64,000 bases of DNA, from assembly GCA_030848545.1 (NCBI GenBank), contig JAVDCA010000021.1, positions 1 to 64,000 of the forward strand. The letters run 5' to 3'. Each line of letters opens with the position of its first letter. Within the stretch, counting starts at the first letter, position 1. Positions 12,001 to 17,859 of this stretch are shown here, one piece after another. This stretch comes from Astrobacterium formosum (lineage in GTDB: Bacteria; Pseudomonadota; Alphaproteobacteria; Rhizobiales; Xanthobacteraceae). The notes beneath the pieces are model-generated. The model did not search any database. It was not told the DNA's origin and saw nothing but the letters and a program-made list of their open reading frames with translations. Made by a program: the position numbers and the translations under genes.

Positions 12001-14661
12001 TGAGATAGTCGAGGAGGCGATCCCGAGATAGGTCGATTGCCCGAAATCGTTGCCGGTGATGATCGAGCCTGACACGCCGGAAAGGCTCACCCTGCCGAGG
12101 AAGTCATTGTCGGTGATCATCGCATTGGTGAAGGTCTGCGCGCCGTATTGGGCGAAATTGATGGACACGCCCGCCGACGAGGCCGTCACCGTATTGTCAT
12201 TCACCACCATGTCGCTGACGACGAAGCTGCCGCCCGTGCCGCGGAACTGGCTGCTGAACGCAATTGGCCGTGCGTTCGGCGTGCCGACGTCGATATAGTT
12301 GCCGTCGAGGACCAAGTTGTCGAGTGTGGCATCGAGTGTACTGTTGGCGTTGTTGGTGTAATTCTCGCCAAAGAGCAGGCCGTTCGACGTGCCGGTTCCG
12401 ACATCGCCCTTGTAGATCCAGTTGTTGGCGATGGTGATGTCGTGCCGCAGGCTCTCGCCGGGCGAGGTGGCGACGTCGGAATTCTGGACCGTGATGCCGT
12501 CGCGGAAGAAGTTGGTGATCGCGAAGCCGTCGACGGTCACGCCATCGGCCTTCACCAGGATGCCTGCATACGGATTGTTGTTGCCAATATAGCCGTTGAT
12601 GACCGTTTCGCCGCCCACGCGCGCCGTCCCCGTCGCATCGACGCCTGCCTGGGCGCCGAGCAGGGTGAGCGACTTGGTGATGGTCAGGTTCTCGTTGTAC
12701 GTCCCAGCCGTGACCATGATGGTATCGCCGGCTTCGGCGGCATCAATCGCCGCCTGGATCGACTGCCCTGGCAACACGACGATGGCCCCGCCGATCTTCA
12801 ATGTCTCGATGCCCGACAGCGTGTCGATGCCGTCCGGGCCAGTGATGGTGCCCGAAATGACGCCGCCGGAGACGATCAGTCCGGAAAGGTCGTAGTCGTC
12901 GAGGTCGCCAGCAAAGACGGCCGTGTCGGTGCCGGCCGCGCCATCGATGTCATCGTTGCCCTCGCCGCCCAACAGCGTGTCGGCGCCTCCACCGCCATTC
13001 AGGATATCGTCACCTCCGGCTCCGTCGATGACGTCACCGAAGTTCGTGCCTTCGACGTAATCGACACCGGACGAGCCGACGAAATTCAGCGGCGAGTCGT
13101 TGTCGGCCCCATAGATCTCGTAATTGTCACCGGTCCAGGTAGCGAGCGTGCCCGTGTTGGTGGTCACCGACGCGAACATGTTGGTGAAGGTGTTGCCGCT
13201 CACCGTCGGGCTGTCGGTGTCGTCGGCAAGTATGATGCCGAGCGTCAGATGGTTCATCGCATTTCCGGTGATCACCGCGTTGTCGGTCTCACCAATGACG
13301 TAAATGCCGATATGTGTGGTCGGCTGGGCAGCTCCTCCCAGAGTCGCGCCGTGGAACGTGTTGCCGCTGATTGCGATTCCGTCAGCGGCCCCGTAGGCGA
13401 GAATACCGCTGGTGACGTAGTCGCCGCGCTGGTAACCGATCTCGCTGATAGTGTTGTTCGTAATGGTCGCGGCCGCGCCGCTCGAGACCTGGATTCCGTT
13501 CTGCGCAATCGCGTTCGCCGCCGGCAGGAAGCCCGCACCTTCGACATCGTTTCCGGAGATTGTCGCCGACAGACCTGCGCCGCTGACTGTGATGCCATTC
13601 TTCTGGAAGTCACTCAAATGGTTGTCGGAGATGGTGACGCTGCGTTCCTCTCCGTCCGTGTTGAGGACGAGAATCGCGTTGCCGCGCTGATTGCCGCTCG
13701 GCGTGCCGTCCAGGTTGAGCGGATCACGCACCTCGGCGATCGTCAACCCATCCAGCGTCGCCGAGCTGTCCAACACCAGGACGCCCTCGAAGTCCGGGTT
13801 CGGCGCACCGCTGCTCGGCATGGCGTTGGCGAGGCCATTGCCGTCCACCGTGAAGCCGTGCAGCGTGATGTTGGTGCTGTCCTTGATCGTGACGACCGCG
13901 GCGCGGTCCTTGCCGTTCGCCTCCGCCGCCAACGCATTAAACACGGGCGAACCGGGCATCCCGACGGTGATCTCAGCATCTTCTGCGGCCTGGATAATCA
14001 GATTGCTCTTGCCGCTGATGAGGAGCTGCTCGGTGTATGCGCCCTCGGCAATGATGATTGTGTCGCCGTCGTCGGCCGCATTGATAGCCGCCTGGATGGT
14101 CGCGAAGTGTCCGGGCTCAGAAGTGCCGTCGACATACAACGTCGTACCCATATCCATCACTCCTGCATAGGTTGCGATCGCCGCCGCAGACAGCGGGGCG
14201 CGATGCATTGCTGTTGAACCGGATTCCAACTGCCACGATCCGCCGAGCTGCGGCGAACCGATCAAACCATCCGCGGCACGGACGTCCGCGCCAGTGAGGT
14301 CGGAGAGCGCTTCGACGAAGGCCCGGCCGCGCGATCCCTGGGCGCTGTTGCAGCTCCACAGGAGAAGTTCGCCGCCCTCGTCGAGGGCCGCGCCGAGCAA
14401 CGCCAGATCGGCGACGTGCACATACAGGTTCTCGCCGCTCAGCGTTCCGGCTTCGAACCTGATCTCGCCGGGTGCGCCATGGGCTATGACGTGAATGGCT
14501 GCCAGGCCGCGGCGTCCGGCCAAGGCTTGCGCCATCTGCACGGGCACGGGCCGTGCGCCGTCGAGAACGACAGCCTCCACCTCGGGACGCAAGCCCGAAA
14601 CCAGCGAAGCGAGATCGAACACCGTCCGGTCGATGAATGCGATTTCGTGGCGCGCGTGCAT
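1..14661 (-). CDS. Giant RTX/VCBS surface protein with N-terminal DUF4347 and beta-helix blocks (3' end outside window)
   Basis: A single open frame runs from the ATG at 14661 to the window edge, giving 4887 residues and no stop. I checked the frame at several points along its length and found no frameshift. Residues 1-155 are a DUF4347 domain, with IAHGAPG around His61 and LLWSCN around Cys104. Five right-handed beta-helix blocks follow at roughly 165-500, 611-958, 1071-1408, 1488-1738 and 1764-1991. RTX segments with GGxGxD-type motifs such as GGEGND separate them. VCBS/cadherin-like repeats ending in GTNDAPV occupy about 2445-4887, with lectin-like inserts near 2935-3128 and 3388-3625. The expected role is a calcium-folded adhesin or matrix protein exported by the type I system encoded upstream. 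The start is preceded by GGAGTGAGG; an in-frame ATG at 14691 is the alternative. The C-terminal secretion signal is not visible. Confidence 0.95.
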   Translation of the reverse strand, partial: MHARHEIAFIDRTVFDLASLVSGLRPEVEAVVLDGARPVPVQMAQALAGRRGLAAIHVIAHGAPGEIRFEAGTLSGENLYVHVADLALLGAALDEGGELLLWSCNSAQGSRGRAFVEALSDLTGADVRAADGLIGSPQLGGSWQLESGSTAMHRAPLSAAAIATYAGVMDMGTTLYVDGTSEPGHFATIQAAINAADDGDTIIIAEGAYTEQLLISGKSNLIIQAAEDAEITVGMPGSPVFNALAAEANGKDRAAVVTIKDSTNITLHGFTVDGNGLANAMPSSGAPNPDFEGVLVLDSSATLDGLTIAEVRDPLNLDGTPSGNQRGNAILVLNTDGEERSVTISDNHLSDFQKNGITVSGAGLSATISGNDVEGAGFLPAANAIAQNGIQVSSGAAATITNNTISEIGYQRGDYVTSGILAYGAADGIAISGNTFHGATLGGAAQPTTHIGIYVIGETDNAVITGNAMNHLTLGIILADDTDSPTVSGNTFTNMFASVTTNTGTLATWTGDNYEIYGADNDSPLNFVGSSGVDYVEGTNFGDVIDGAGGDDILNGGGGADTLLGGEGNDDIDGAAGTDTAVFAGDLDDYDLSGLIVSGGVISGTITGPDGIDTLSGIETLKIGGAIVVLPGQSIQAAIDAAEAGDTIMVTAGTYNENLTITKSLTLLGAQAGVDATGTARVGGETVINGYIGNNNPYAGILVKADGVTVDGFAITNFFRDGITVQNSDVATSPGESLRHDITIANNWIYKGDVGTGTSNGLLFGENYTNNANSTLDATLDNLVLDGNYIDVGTPNARPIAFSSQFRGTGGSFVVSDMVVNDNTVTASSAGVSINFAQYGAQTFTNAMITDNDFLGRVSLSGVSGSIITGNDFGQSTYLGIASSTISSNEFNAGATYSYALYFEGSGNGNPTPSSNLTLSDNNFTYNDEAIAPSAGYVAGIAYDIGADVATIVVDVTNTFKDVGAITGLPTLEQAGRATGTTGADTLVGTTLPDVLKGSDGDDALTGGGGGDYLQGGSGTDTASYTDAVTPAMITAVADADPFTVGDQPGWQVATSGGEGSDLLTGIEVVDGVEPGEILLVGNGGYATIQAAINAAAAGDTILIANGTYTENVTINKAGLTLQSASGNAADVVIQGTFRSGNSIPDGTTVGDWLETAASYTGASGAGITVSANGITIKKLTVTSFATGIELGSNNGLSLDGVTLDECVSGVRKGTAAVVTDFTMTGGSITDSYHGMAIYAATAAGAFDDVTIDGTSFAHLTEKGIYAEQLSNAIITNITMNDVGEFGRGPAFGAAGKGEYGNGIDINLKHGTYANIEISNFIFTDVGSSSEPDMVPLDLGAAIAIKARDDGSYASVPASASNITVHDGTINGTSTGIRIGEPGQSNAGPAVTVSDVTISGADVALYDNVTLSLLSVTNADDSVTLVGGSGNDMLAGTAEDDTLVGSGGKDTAVLSGDYGDATISISDGHVVVMTADGGTDTLTGVEKLQFADQAVWLVDPAGVNGAISLSAVVASASTSDVLLLLDGTHNLGTSTLNIDKTLTIIGQSEDGTVIDASGIDGYGMLVTADGTSLSNFTLNGPAAAPLGGNYGIKVQPDTGDPSDRLDGLTIDHVTVQNSGRSEFDLNGVMNATLSNVTADGMDTDGVGIALTDTLNVTLENVTTTGNLWGSIGLYPTNIYYDQPMSGVTFTGTFTHDEPIGIYIDDISAVNDLTGLILPADYVGTGWQVTNDAYRGAESTHFTLIYATEEDAEAMALSIQGPPSVVNTRSVITAPDGTIVVKEGMSLQAAIDAAEAGDTIMIAAGTYTENVTVDKDVTIFGANAGIASDGERGAESILNGGFQITADGVTIDGMEIVGGRLDYGSQRSGVFINGAQSDVTIANNIIDAGSSAEADLRGILSTYGANTVNLQVTGNAVTGWASGMYLNPGVSASAILGNSFDDNGNHINVDDPDSLTIAGNTFGASVGAKIGVGAMDATVDVEAALGLSGNAFTDGTPPLSIYPYGSAGQQILGTSGDDRFRGDYGWPDVGRTYEGRGGADFIAGGSGIDTARYSGTLTAADITTATDVNAYADGDQAGWSIASATDGTDGLIGVERVTDGNGNTYLLVGSGGFADGTAAAAAAKDGDVILFANGSGNSIDLSGSTENENIEIGGSSNDTVVTGSGDDTVHAGDGNDVVKTGAGNDTIIGGQGGGDDIYDGGIGDDTVTYPSANAGVTIDLRAADRSATALSGADGAGGPNPDTVGDLLSANGYSPTLAVGLATGDDIGTDVLISIENATGGSGDDTFIGNAGANVFDGAGGSDTVDYSAIDSGIGLNVTIDSDDGAGYSALTTAGGSDTLIRIENIVGTQRPDFISGDEFANILQGNGGNDVLDGGDGVDEARFVGTAVDNLANTFDAATLQVNAGTLGQGTDTLANFETIRFSGSDSVFDEDDQVFTINGTNGNVITLTAKDGGDATEKGGTLNGAGGQNATGNVLTNDIDLDDAHGDLVVTAISGGGTVGTEFATTYGFLTLGADGGYTYRINEDNATVQALNTGSIPLTETFTYTVSDGEDTATATLTIAVHGANDFAVITGETTGDRDVTEENELSASGTLTIADVDAGESFFVPASATTSYGSYTLDENGAWTYALDNGDPTVQALSAIETLTDTFTAVSQDGTASQVVTITIAGTNDVPVISGVAVDDVTEDATTPDLTAGGALTIVDTDAGESTFAVQAGTAGSNGYGTFTLDAAGNWTYTADGTQTAIQELGAGQSLTDTFTAVSSDGTASQLVTVTIHGTNDVPVIGGDATGDVTEDATTPTLTTGGALTVTDADAGQSIFAVQAGTVGSYGTFTLEAAGNWTYTADGTQAAIQQLGAEETLTDTFTAVSQDGTASQLVTVTITGANDGPTLGFAQGFETSSDGIFDGGDYGEVTVVDESTTALQTPDGSHYAILTETDSGPFTRFDGYRTAFVDGLTSGVKVYLDTSWGDDQGFEYSVAANGSDGAHQRDYIFHVVSTGTGVLHVGGNNNADGNSNAPVANSITIAQSGWYTLQHVFHDVGGVLSVDLNLVDEDGTVIHVATLSSPADTIPAEVGGNRYGWFTSIDVPGGIAVDTFTLGSFSGAVAEVVDGAPDETSHEYTAKGVVPFLDVDLSDAHTVSVTSPEGGFGTLEAVVAPDGTVDGQGAVSWTFAVDNAAIDHLADGQVVTQTYTLTLSDGEGGTATQDVTITITGTNDAPVVSGAVEGAATEDGGTSTLDALLNASDVDNATLLVVDVPNELPPGVTYNPATNSFTLDPTDPAFDSLAPGATATVTVDYGVSDGITTTPASVSWTVTGTNDGPVVTGTLNADASEDGSIVTIDALANASDVDAGTTLVVVPPASLPAGVSFVGDTQAIDFEDYALGSVVGQQGWTDGSPSSPANAIVDLEDDHGNVLRLANDPSSGDFAGPYSPVLSVTAGESGSGADVDRVVLTFQFKPVQGVADGSRIEIDLATGSDRNNFMALEYTGDPAVGLRLAINSPQADGHWTNDSFDFATGNVTLASNIDPTQWHTVQVVADFNEGSDDDTVSYYLDGHLVGTGSTFENYQEFIVGKLHEAAVAGTAVGQILFRAGEAPNNPFLQDGAGGNRQGFYIDNVGLQTYSGEASFQIDPSDPAYQHLAQGQTQVVTVDYGVSDGTETTPASLTFTVTGTNDAPVVSGAVEGTATEDGGSATLNALLNASDVDDGTTLLVELPPTLPAGVTYDEETHSFTLDPTNAAYQSLAEDDETVVSVTYGVSDGITTTQATVSWTVTGTNDDPVISESSQVTGEAVEAGSLDNVVQAGTNPAVANGFEPTVDLDSTIGPWLALHPTEVATLLVTVLANLPAGATMADAIAQVWDFLDDTYVAGGNYYDVEANLPFVYLGIEYAKYLNADGKPLTDVLVKYSPDGALYPPNGVPDRFQSMHDNLLGNLNGGALTDRFGTASQERIDIDAAMAAAFISDLQNRPYYDGNEPHSAAAVRTFDVTNGYLPAASGQMVADDVDSDAALTWSGDADGDYGTFAITAGGAWTYTLDNSRPATQALKEGQSVTDTFTVMVSDTHGGTDTETVTITIHGANDAPVVTSSVQAGSVEEDATLTATGTVTSEDVDADATASYTGDAIGTYGSFEVDAVTGAWTYTLDNAAHQALVADEVHTETFTVTVTDDKGATATQDIVVTITGTNDVPVITSSAQAGSVKEDETLTATGQVKSSDADAGATATYSGNATGTYGSFEVDAVTGAWTYTLDNAAHQALKAGDTFIETFPVTVTDDEGTTATQDVVITITGTNDGPTVTGALSATADEGDLALALDLLSGASDLDAGETVTLTVTNVTYAIDGGTASATAPAGVSLAGSTLTVDLTDAAFDHLAEGDSTMIVVSYEVQDAQGAVVPQTQTITVTGTNDAPIATANTNAGNPVVEGGVFPGNTAFAGDPSAAGNVLADDSDLDDGASLSVSAIRAGTDGMDTTVPSGGADAVVAGKYGSLTIHADGSYSYALDNGEAATNALALGETGHDVFTYTITDEHDATTSATLTIDITGTNDVPVATIDDNSSDAVSESGVHPGNTPFAGDLTATGSVLLNDTDVDAGDLLSVYSVQGLTANVGHAVAGIYGSLVVDQYGHYTYTLGDDNPATQALAQDESVQDFFIYSVTDSHGARSTSFLTINITGTNDAPVITADVGEVTEDITAVPIGGNVLGNDADPDAGGTQTVTAVDGSAGNVGIDVSGIYGILHLNSDGSYTYTLDNARAAVQAIADGDEVADVFTYTNTDNNGASTTGTLTITVIGTNDGPVASTPIVSTVSEDAPAYTIDLRTNVTDIDQGAVLQVVGLVGLTAGLSLDADGHTLHVDPNAFTSLAAGESEVIQLTYSVVDELGESVEHSATITITGTND
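1801..2430 (-). repeat. Near-identical in-frame 315-bp tandem repeat in the giant gene
   Basis: Two adjacent VCBS units here are almost identical at the DNA level. The stretch beginning GCCTGGTG at 1910 recurs at 2225 with very few differences over about 80 bases, a period of 315 bases or 105 residues. A more diverged third unit follows to about 2720. A second near-identical pair lies around 6100-6480. Such units can recombine and change repeat number, and they are hard to assemble from short reads. Confidence 0.8.
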
Positions 14662-15874
14662 GGGAGCCTCACTCCGTGCTGAAACCGTCATGAACAGGGA
14701 TGACACCGCACAGCGGAACGCCGCGCCGCGTTGCTCGAAGCGAAATGCAGGATTGATCGGCAGGATTGTGGAGGGGGGCGGATCGCCGTCGACGGCGTCC
14801 TGGCCGAAAGGCGACAAAGCGGACGACGCAGGCACGCACGCGGTCCTCACCAGCGTGGTGGCCTTCGCCACAACTGGGGAGCAGGGCCACAAGCGGAAAT
14901 CTCTCGAGCCGGACCTTTCGGCCGCCCCGACGAGCGACTCCATAGCCGCCGCCGGCGCCATGCAGCGTGATGGGCCGCCGTCCAGATCAGGGTCGATCGC
15001 GCAATGGTCGGCATTCGCCGCCACCACGACGCCCGATTTCGTCCGCATAACGTCCCCTGTTGTCGTCGTTTTTATTCAGTCTTTGGAGTTTCTTCTGGCC
15101 TCTTGAGGTGTCTCTGCCTTTGCTGCGGCACGCTTTTCTGCCTTGACGACTAAGCGCGCCACCCAACCTGTCCGCTGTCGACTTCGCCGTCTCGCCCACG
15201 TCGGCCGTCGTACCCGACTGACGCGCATGCACACCGGTCACGCTTACGCCCCCCGCACATACGTGCATCAGGCGCGCCTCGGCCGGCCAAGTTGAAAAAT
15301 TTCAGGCGATGCGAATGCCCGGATCGTCCCGCTTCGTTGTGAGGAGCGTGCAAGCAAGAATACGCAACCATACGCTTTGCTCTACGGCGGCCCCGGGGGA
15401 ACTCCTTATCTCTCCCCCACCTGATTGCCGGAATTTACCCATCGTTTACGATGTCTACAATGACAATTTTGTTAATTAATGAGGTGTTTTTTGTTAGGCT
15501 TAACTAACCTAACGTCAAATGGTAACGCGCGGCAAAACGCTTTTTTGCTGTCGAGTCAAACGAATGAGCACAGCTCCACGTGCTCAGCATACTGATGATC
15601 TTCTTCTTCACGCCTCGTTCGTCTGTGGACTGGATGTAGACGCCGGCGTGCAGGGTCGATGACGGTGCACCACTTCCGGGCAAGTGCGGACGTCCGCGCA
15701 TGTGAAAAAGGTGTGCCGCGACGACGCCTCGCGCAGGCACCCGTCCTCACCCGGCCCTCAATGCCGACACGTCATGATTTTTCCGAGGGATGCGCGCATC
15801 CAACCACCGCGACCGCACACGTCCAGGCAATCCGTGTTCAGAAAGAACGACAACTTTGCGTGGCGAATCCGCAC
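14662..15874. other. 1.2 kb non-coding gap upstream of the giant gene
   Basis: No convincing gene is visible on either strand. The short frames here have Arg/Pro-rich shadow-like composition and no recognisable domain. The stretch around 15440-15520 is markedly AT-rich against its surroundings and holds a perfect palindrome at 15493-15513. It is therefore a good candidate for a promoter and long 5' leader serving the giant gene on the minus strand. Confidence 0.5.
15493..15513. promoter_or_regulatory. Palindromic operator candidate upstream of the giant gene
   Basis: GTTAGG at 15493-15498 and CCTAAC at 15508-15513 form perfect 6-bp inverted arms around a 9-base spacer. They sit in the AT-rich island of the gap before the giant gene. 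The position, about 830 bases from the start codon, and the symmetry suggest a protein binding site. No regulator can be assigned. Confidence 0.35.
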
Positions 15875-16300
15875 TCAGATTCCCTGCGTCGGCGTTGCGC
15901 TGCCGACCGTGACGGTGAAGTGTTGAACCTCGGTGCGACCGGCGGGGTAAACTACTTCGAACGTGAACACGTCTTCGCCGCGGAAGCCGGCGCGCGAGCG
16001 ATAAAATCCAACATATCCAGGCACTTCGAGTGCCAAGCATTGCTTGTAGTTCGTCGCTTTGATTTTTGCCTGCTTGATCGTGACTTTGCCGTTTGCCGGC
16101 TGTTTGACGAGCCTGATCGTAGGGAGTGTTCCGGCCGTGCAGTCGGGCTTGACGTTCACATAAACGCCAATGCGAATGTCTTTAGCCGACGCGCCGCTGA
16201 GCTTGCGCTGAACCGTCCCTGGCTGAGCAAACCCATCGTTCCCTGCCCCCAGAAGGGCTAGGAAGGACAGAAGAATGAACCTGCCGGTCGCGGAAGACAT
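15875..16300 (-). CDS. Small secreted single Ig-like-domain protein
   Basis: This 141-residue protein begins with a signal peptide (residues 1-25, ending GFAQ). Residues about 60-135 have the pattern of one bacterial Ig/cadherin-like domain: PANGKVTI, then GFYRSRAGFRGEDVFTFEV, then a final FTVTV strand. That fold type resembles single units of the VCBS/cadherin repeats in the giant protein. The gene lies between the secretion adaptor and the giant gene on the same strand, so it may work with the adhesin at the cell surface or in the periplasm. The start was set at the Met just before the signal peptide; an upstream frame from 16369 adds 23 residues that do not look secreted. It could also be an unrelated periplasmic protein. 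Confidence 0.75.
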   Translation of the reverse strand: MSSATGRFILLSFLALLGAGNDGFAQPGTVQRKLSGASAKDIRIGVYVNVKPDCTAGTLPTIRLVKQPANGKVTIKQAKIKATNYKQCLALEVPGYVGFYRSRAGFRGEDVFTFEVVYPAGRTEVQHFTVTVGSATPTQGI

Positions 16301-16548
16301 TCTCGACTTCAGCCCTGCGCGTCGCGTCTTGCGACAGTTCAGGATCTCATGGATCGCCCGGACGCACATAGGCCGTCATCCCCATGGTTCGCAACTCATT
16401 CTTGAACCGAAAGCGGCGAAAACAGTCGATCCGCTCAACCCGTTTTCGCCGCCTCGTCACGATCTCGAGGGCGCCTGCAAACAGCTCAGCGCTCGCAATC
16501 AGCAAGCCATGGACGTCGCCGATCTCGATGCCGAGCGCCGGCAAGGCC

Positions 16549-17859
16549 TCAGTTCTCACGGAATGCCTTCGTGGCCTGATCATGGAATGGCCGCACGATG
16601 TAGGAGATGACCGTGCGCAGGCCGGTCTGCAGGAACACCTCCACGGGCATGCCCGGTACGAGCTTCTGTCCGACAATGCGGTCGAGCTCATTCGGCGGCA
16701 CATCGATGCGAACCGTATAGTAGTTCACGCCGGACTTGGGATCCTGTGATACGTCAGCCGAAATCAGTCCGACTTCGCCGTTGATTTCCGGCGTCGTGCG
16801 CTGGTTGAAAGAGGTGAAGCGCAACGTTGCCAGCTGGCCTAGTTTGACCTGGTTGATGTCCTGCGGCCTGAGCTTTGCCTCCACCTTGAGGACGTCGGCA
16901 TTGGGCACGATCAGCATGACCGGCTGCCCCGCCGATATCACGCCACCCACGGTATGCACGTCGAGCTGGTGCACCACACCGTCTTGGGGCGCGCGCAGTT
17001 CGAGACGCTTCATCTGGTCCTCGACCGCGATCTTCTTCTCGGTCAATTCCGCCGTCTTGGCACGAATATCGGCGAGGTCCTTGCTGACCTCGCTGCGCAT
17101 GTCCTGATCGATTTGCATGATCTGCAGTTCGATTTCGCTGATCTTGCCGCGCGCTTGTGCCGTCGTGGCAATCACGTTCCCGCGTTCGCCTTCGATGCGG
17201 GCGGCATCCCGCTCGAGTGCAGTCACGCGGGTGAACTGGACAAGATTCTTGTCCCACAGCTCGCGAACGCCATCGAGTTCCTTCCGGATCCAGTAGATCT
17301 CCTTTGCCTTTCCTGCCTCCTGCGAGGTCAGGCCGCGAATTTCCTCGTTCAGTTGCGAAATGCGTTCGCGCAGCTGCGCCTTCTGGCCTTCGCGAGCGGA
17401 TCTCCGGATTTCGAACTGCCGCAGCTCACCCTCGAGCACGAGCCGGACCTCGGGATCACCATTTGCGAGGCGAACAAGTTCGGGCGGGAATGCCATCTGG
17501 GTCCCGTCCCGTTCGGCTTCTTCGCGGGTCTTGCGAGCGATCAGCTCTGTCAATCCTTTGACGATGATGGCGAGGTTGGCCTTGGTCTGGGTTTCGTCGA
17601 GGCGCAACACGACGTCGCCGGCCTTCACGATGGACCCGTTCTGCACCCGGAGCTCGCCGACAATTCCGCCTGTCGGGTGTTGGACTTTCTTGACATTGCT
17701 GTCGACCACGAGTTGCCCTTCGGCAATCACGGCGCCGGAGATTTCCGTGCTCGCCGCCCAGCCACCCACTCCACCGACCAATATGACGATCAGCCCGATC
17801 GCGATGAATAAATGCCGCCTGATCGACGATTCCGGCTGGAATTCGGTCCGCGCAGCCAT
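16549..17859 (-). CDS. HlyD-family type I secretion periplasmic adaptor
   Basis: The membrane fusion subunit of a type I secretion system links the inner-membrane ABC exporter to an outer-membrane TolC-type channel. The 436-residue protein has a short cytoplasmic tail and one membrane segment at about 18-37. A lipoyl/barrel-sandwich half follows (GQLVVDSNVKKVQHPTGGIV), then a long helical hairpin at about 100-280 and a second lipoyl half (LRAPQDGVVHQLDVHTVGG). The length is normal for PrtE/HlyD adaptors. The ATG at 17859 overlaps the stop of the exporter gene by one base (TGATG), so the two are translationally coupled; a GTG one codon upstream is the alternative. No TolC gene is present in the window, so an outer-membrane partner must lie elsewhere. 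Confidence 0.93.
   Translation of the reverse strand: MAARTEFQPESSIRRHLFIAIGLIVILVGGVGGWAASTEISGAVIAEGQLVVDSNVKKVQHPTGGIVGELRVQNGSIVKAGDVVLRLDETQTKANLAIIVKGLTELIARKTREEAERDGTQMAFPPELVRLANGDPEVRLVLEGELRQFEIRRSAREGQKAQLRERISQLNEEIRGLTSQEAGKAKEIYWIRKELDGVRELWDKNLVQFTRVTALERDAARIEGERGNVIATTAQARGKISEIELQIMQIDQDMRSEVSKDLADIRAKTAELTEKKIAVEDQMKRLELRAPQDGVVHQLDVHTVGGVISAGQPVMLIVPNADVLKVEAKLRPQDINQVKLGQLATLRFTSFNQRTTPEINGEVGLISADVSQDPKSGVNYYTVRIDVPPNELDRIVGQKLVPGMPVEVFLQTGLRTVISYIVRPFHDQATKAFREN

Noticed and set aside
34-14217. Several long plus-strand frames (34-2832, 3742-6060, 6103-7905, 9442-11172, 12148-14217)
   Set aside because: They are mirror frames of the giant minus-strand gene. Their translations are Arg/Val/Asp/Gly-rich without domains, while the opposite strand encodes clear beta-helix, RTX and VCBS motifs.
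14987-15740. Short minus-strand frames in the gap before the giant gene
   Set aside because: Arg/Cys/His-rich composition, no domain, no good ribosome-binding site, and mutual overlap in different frames.
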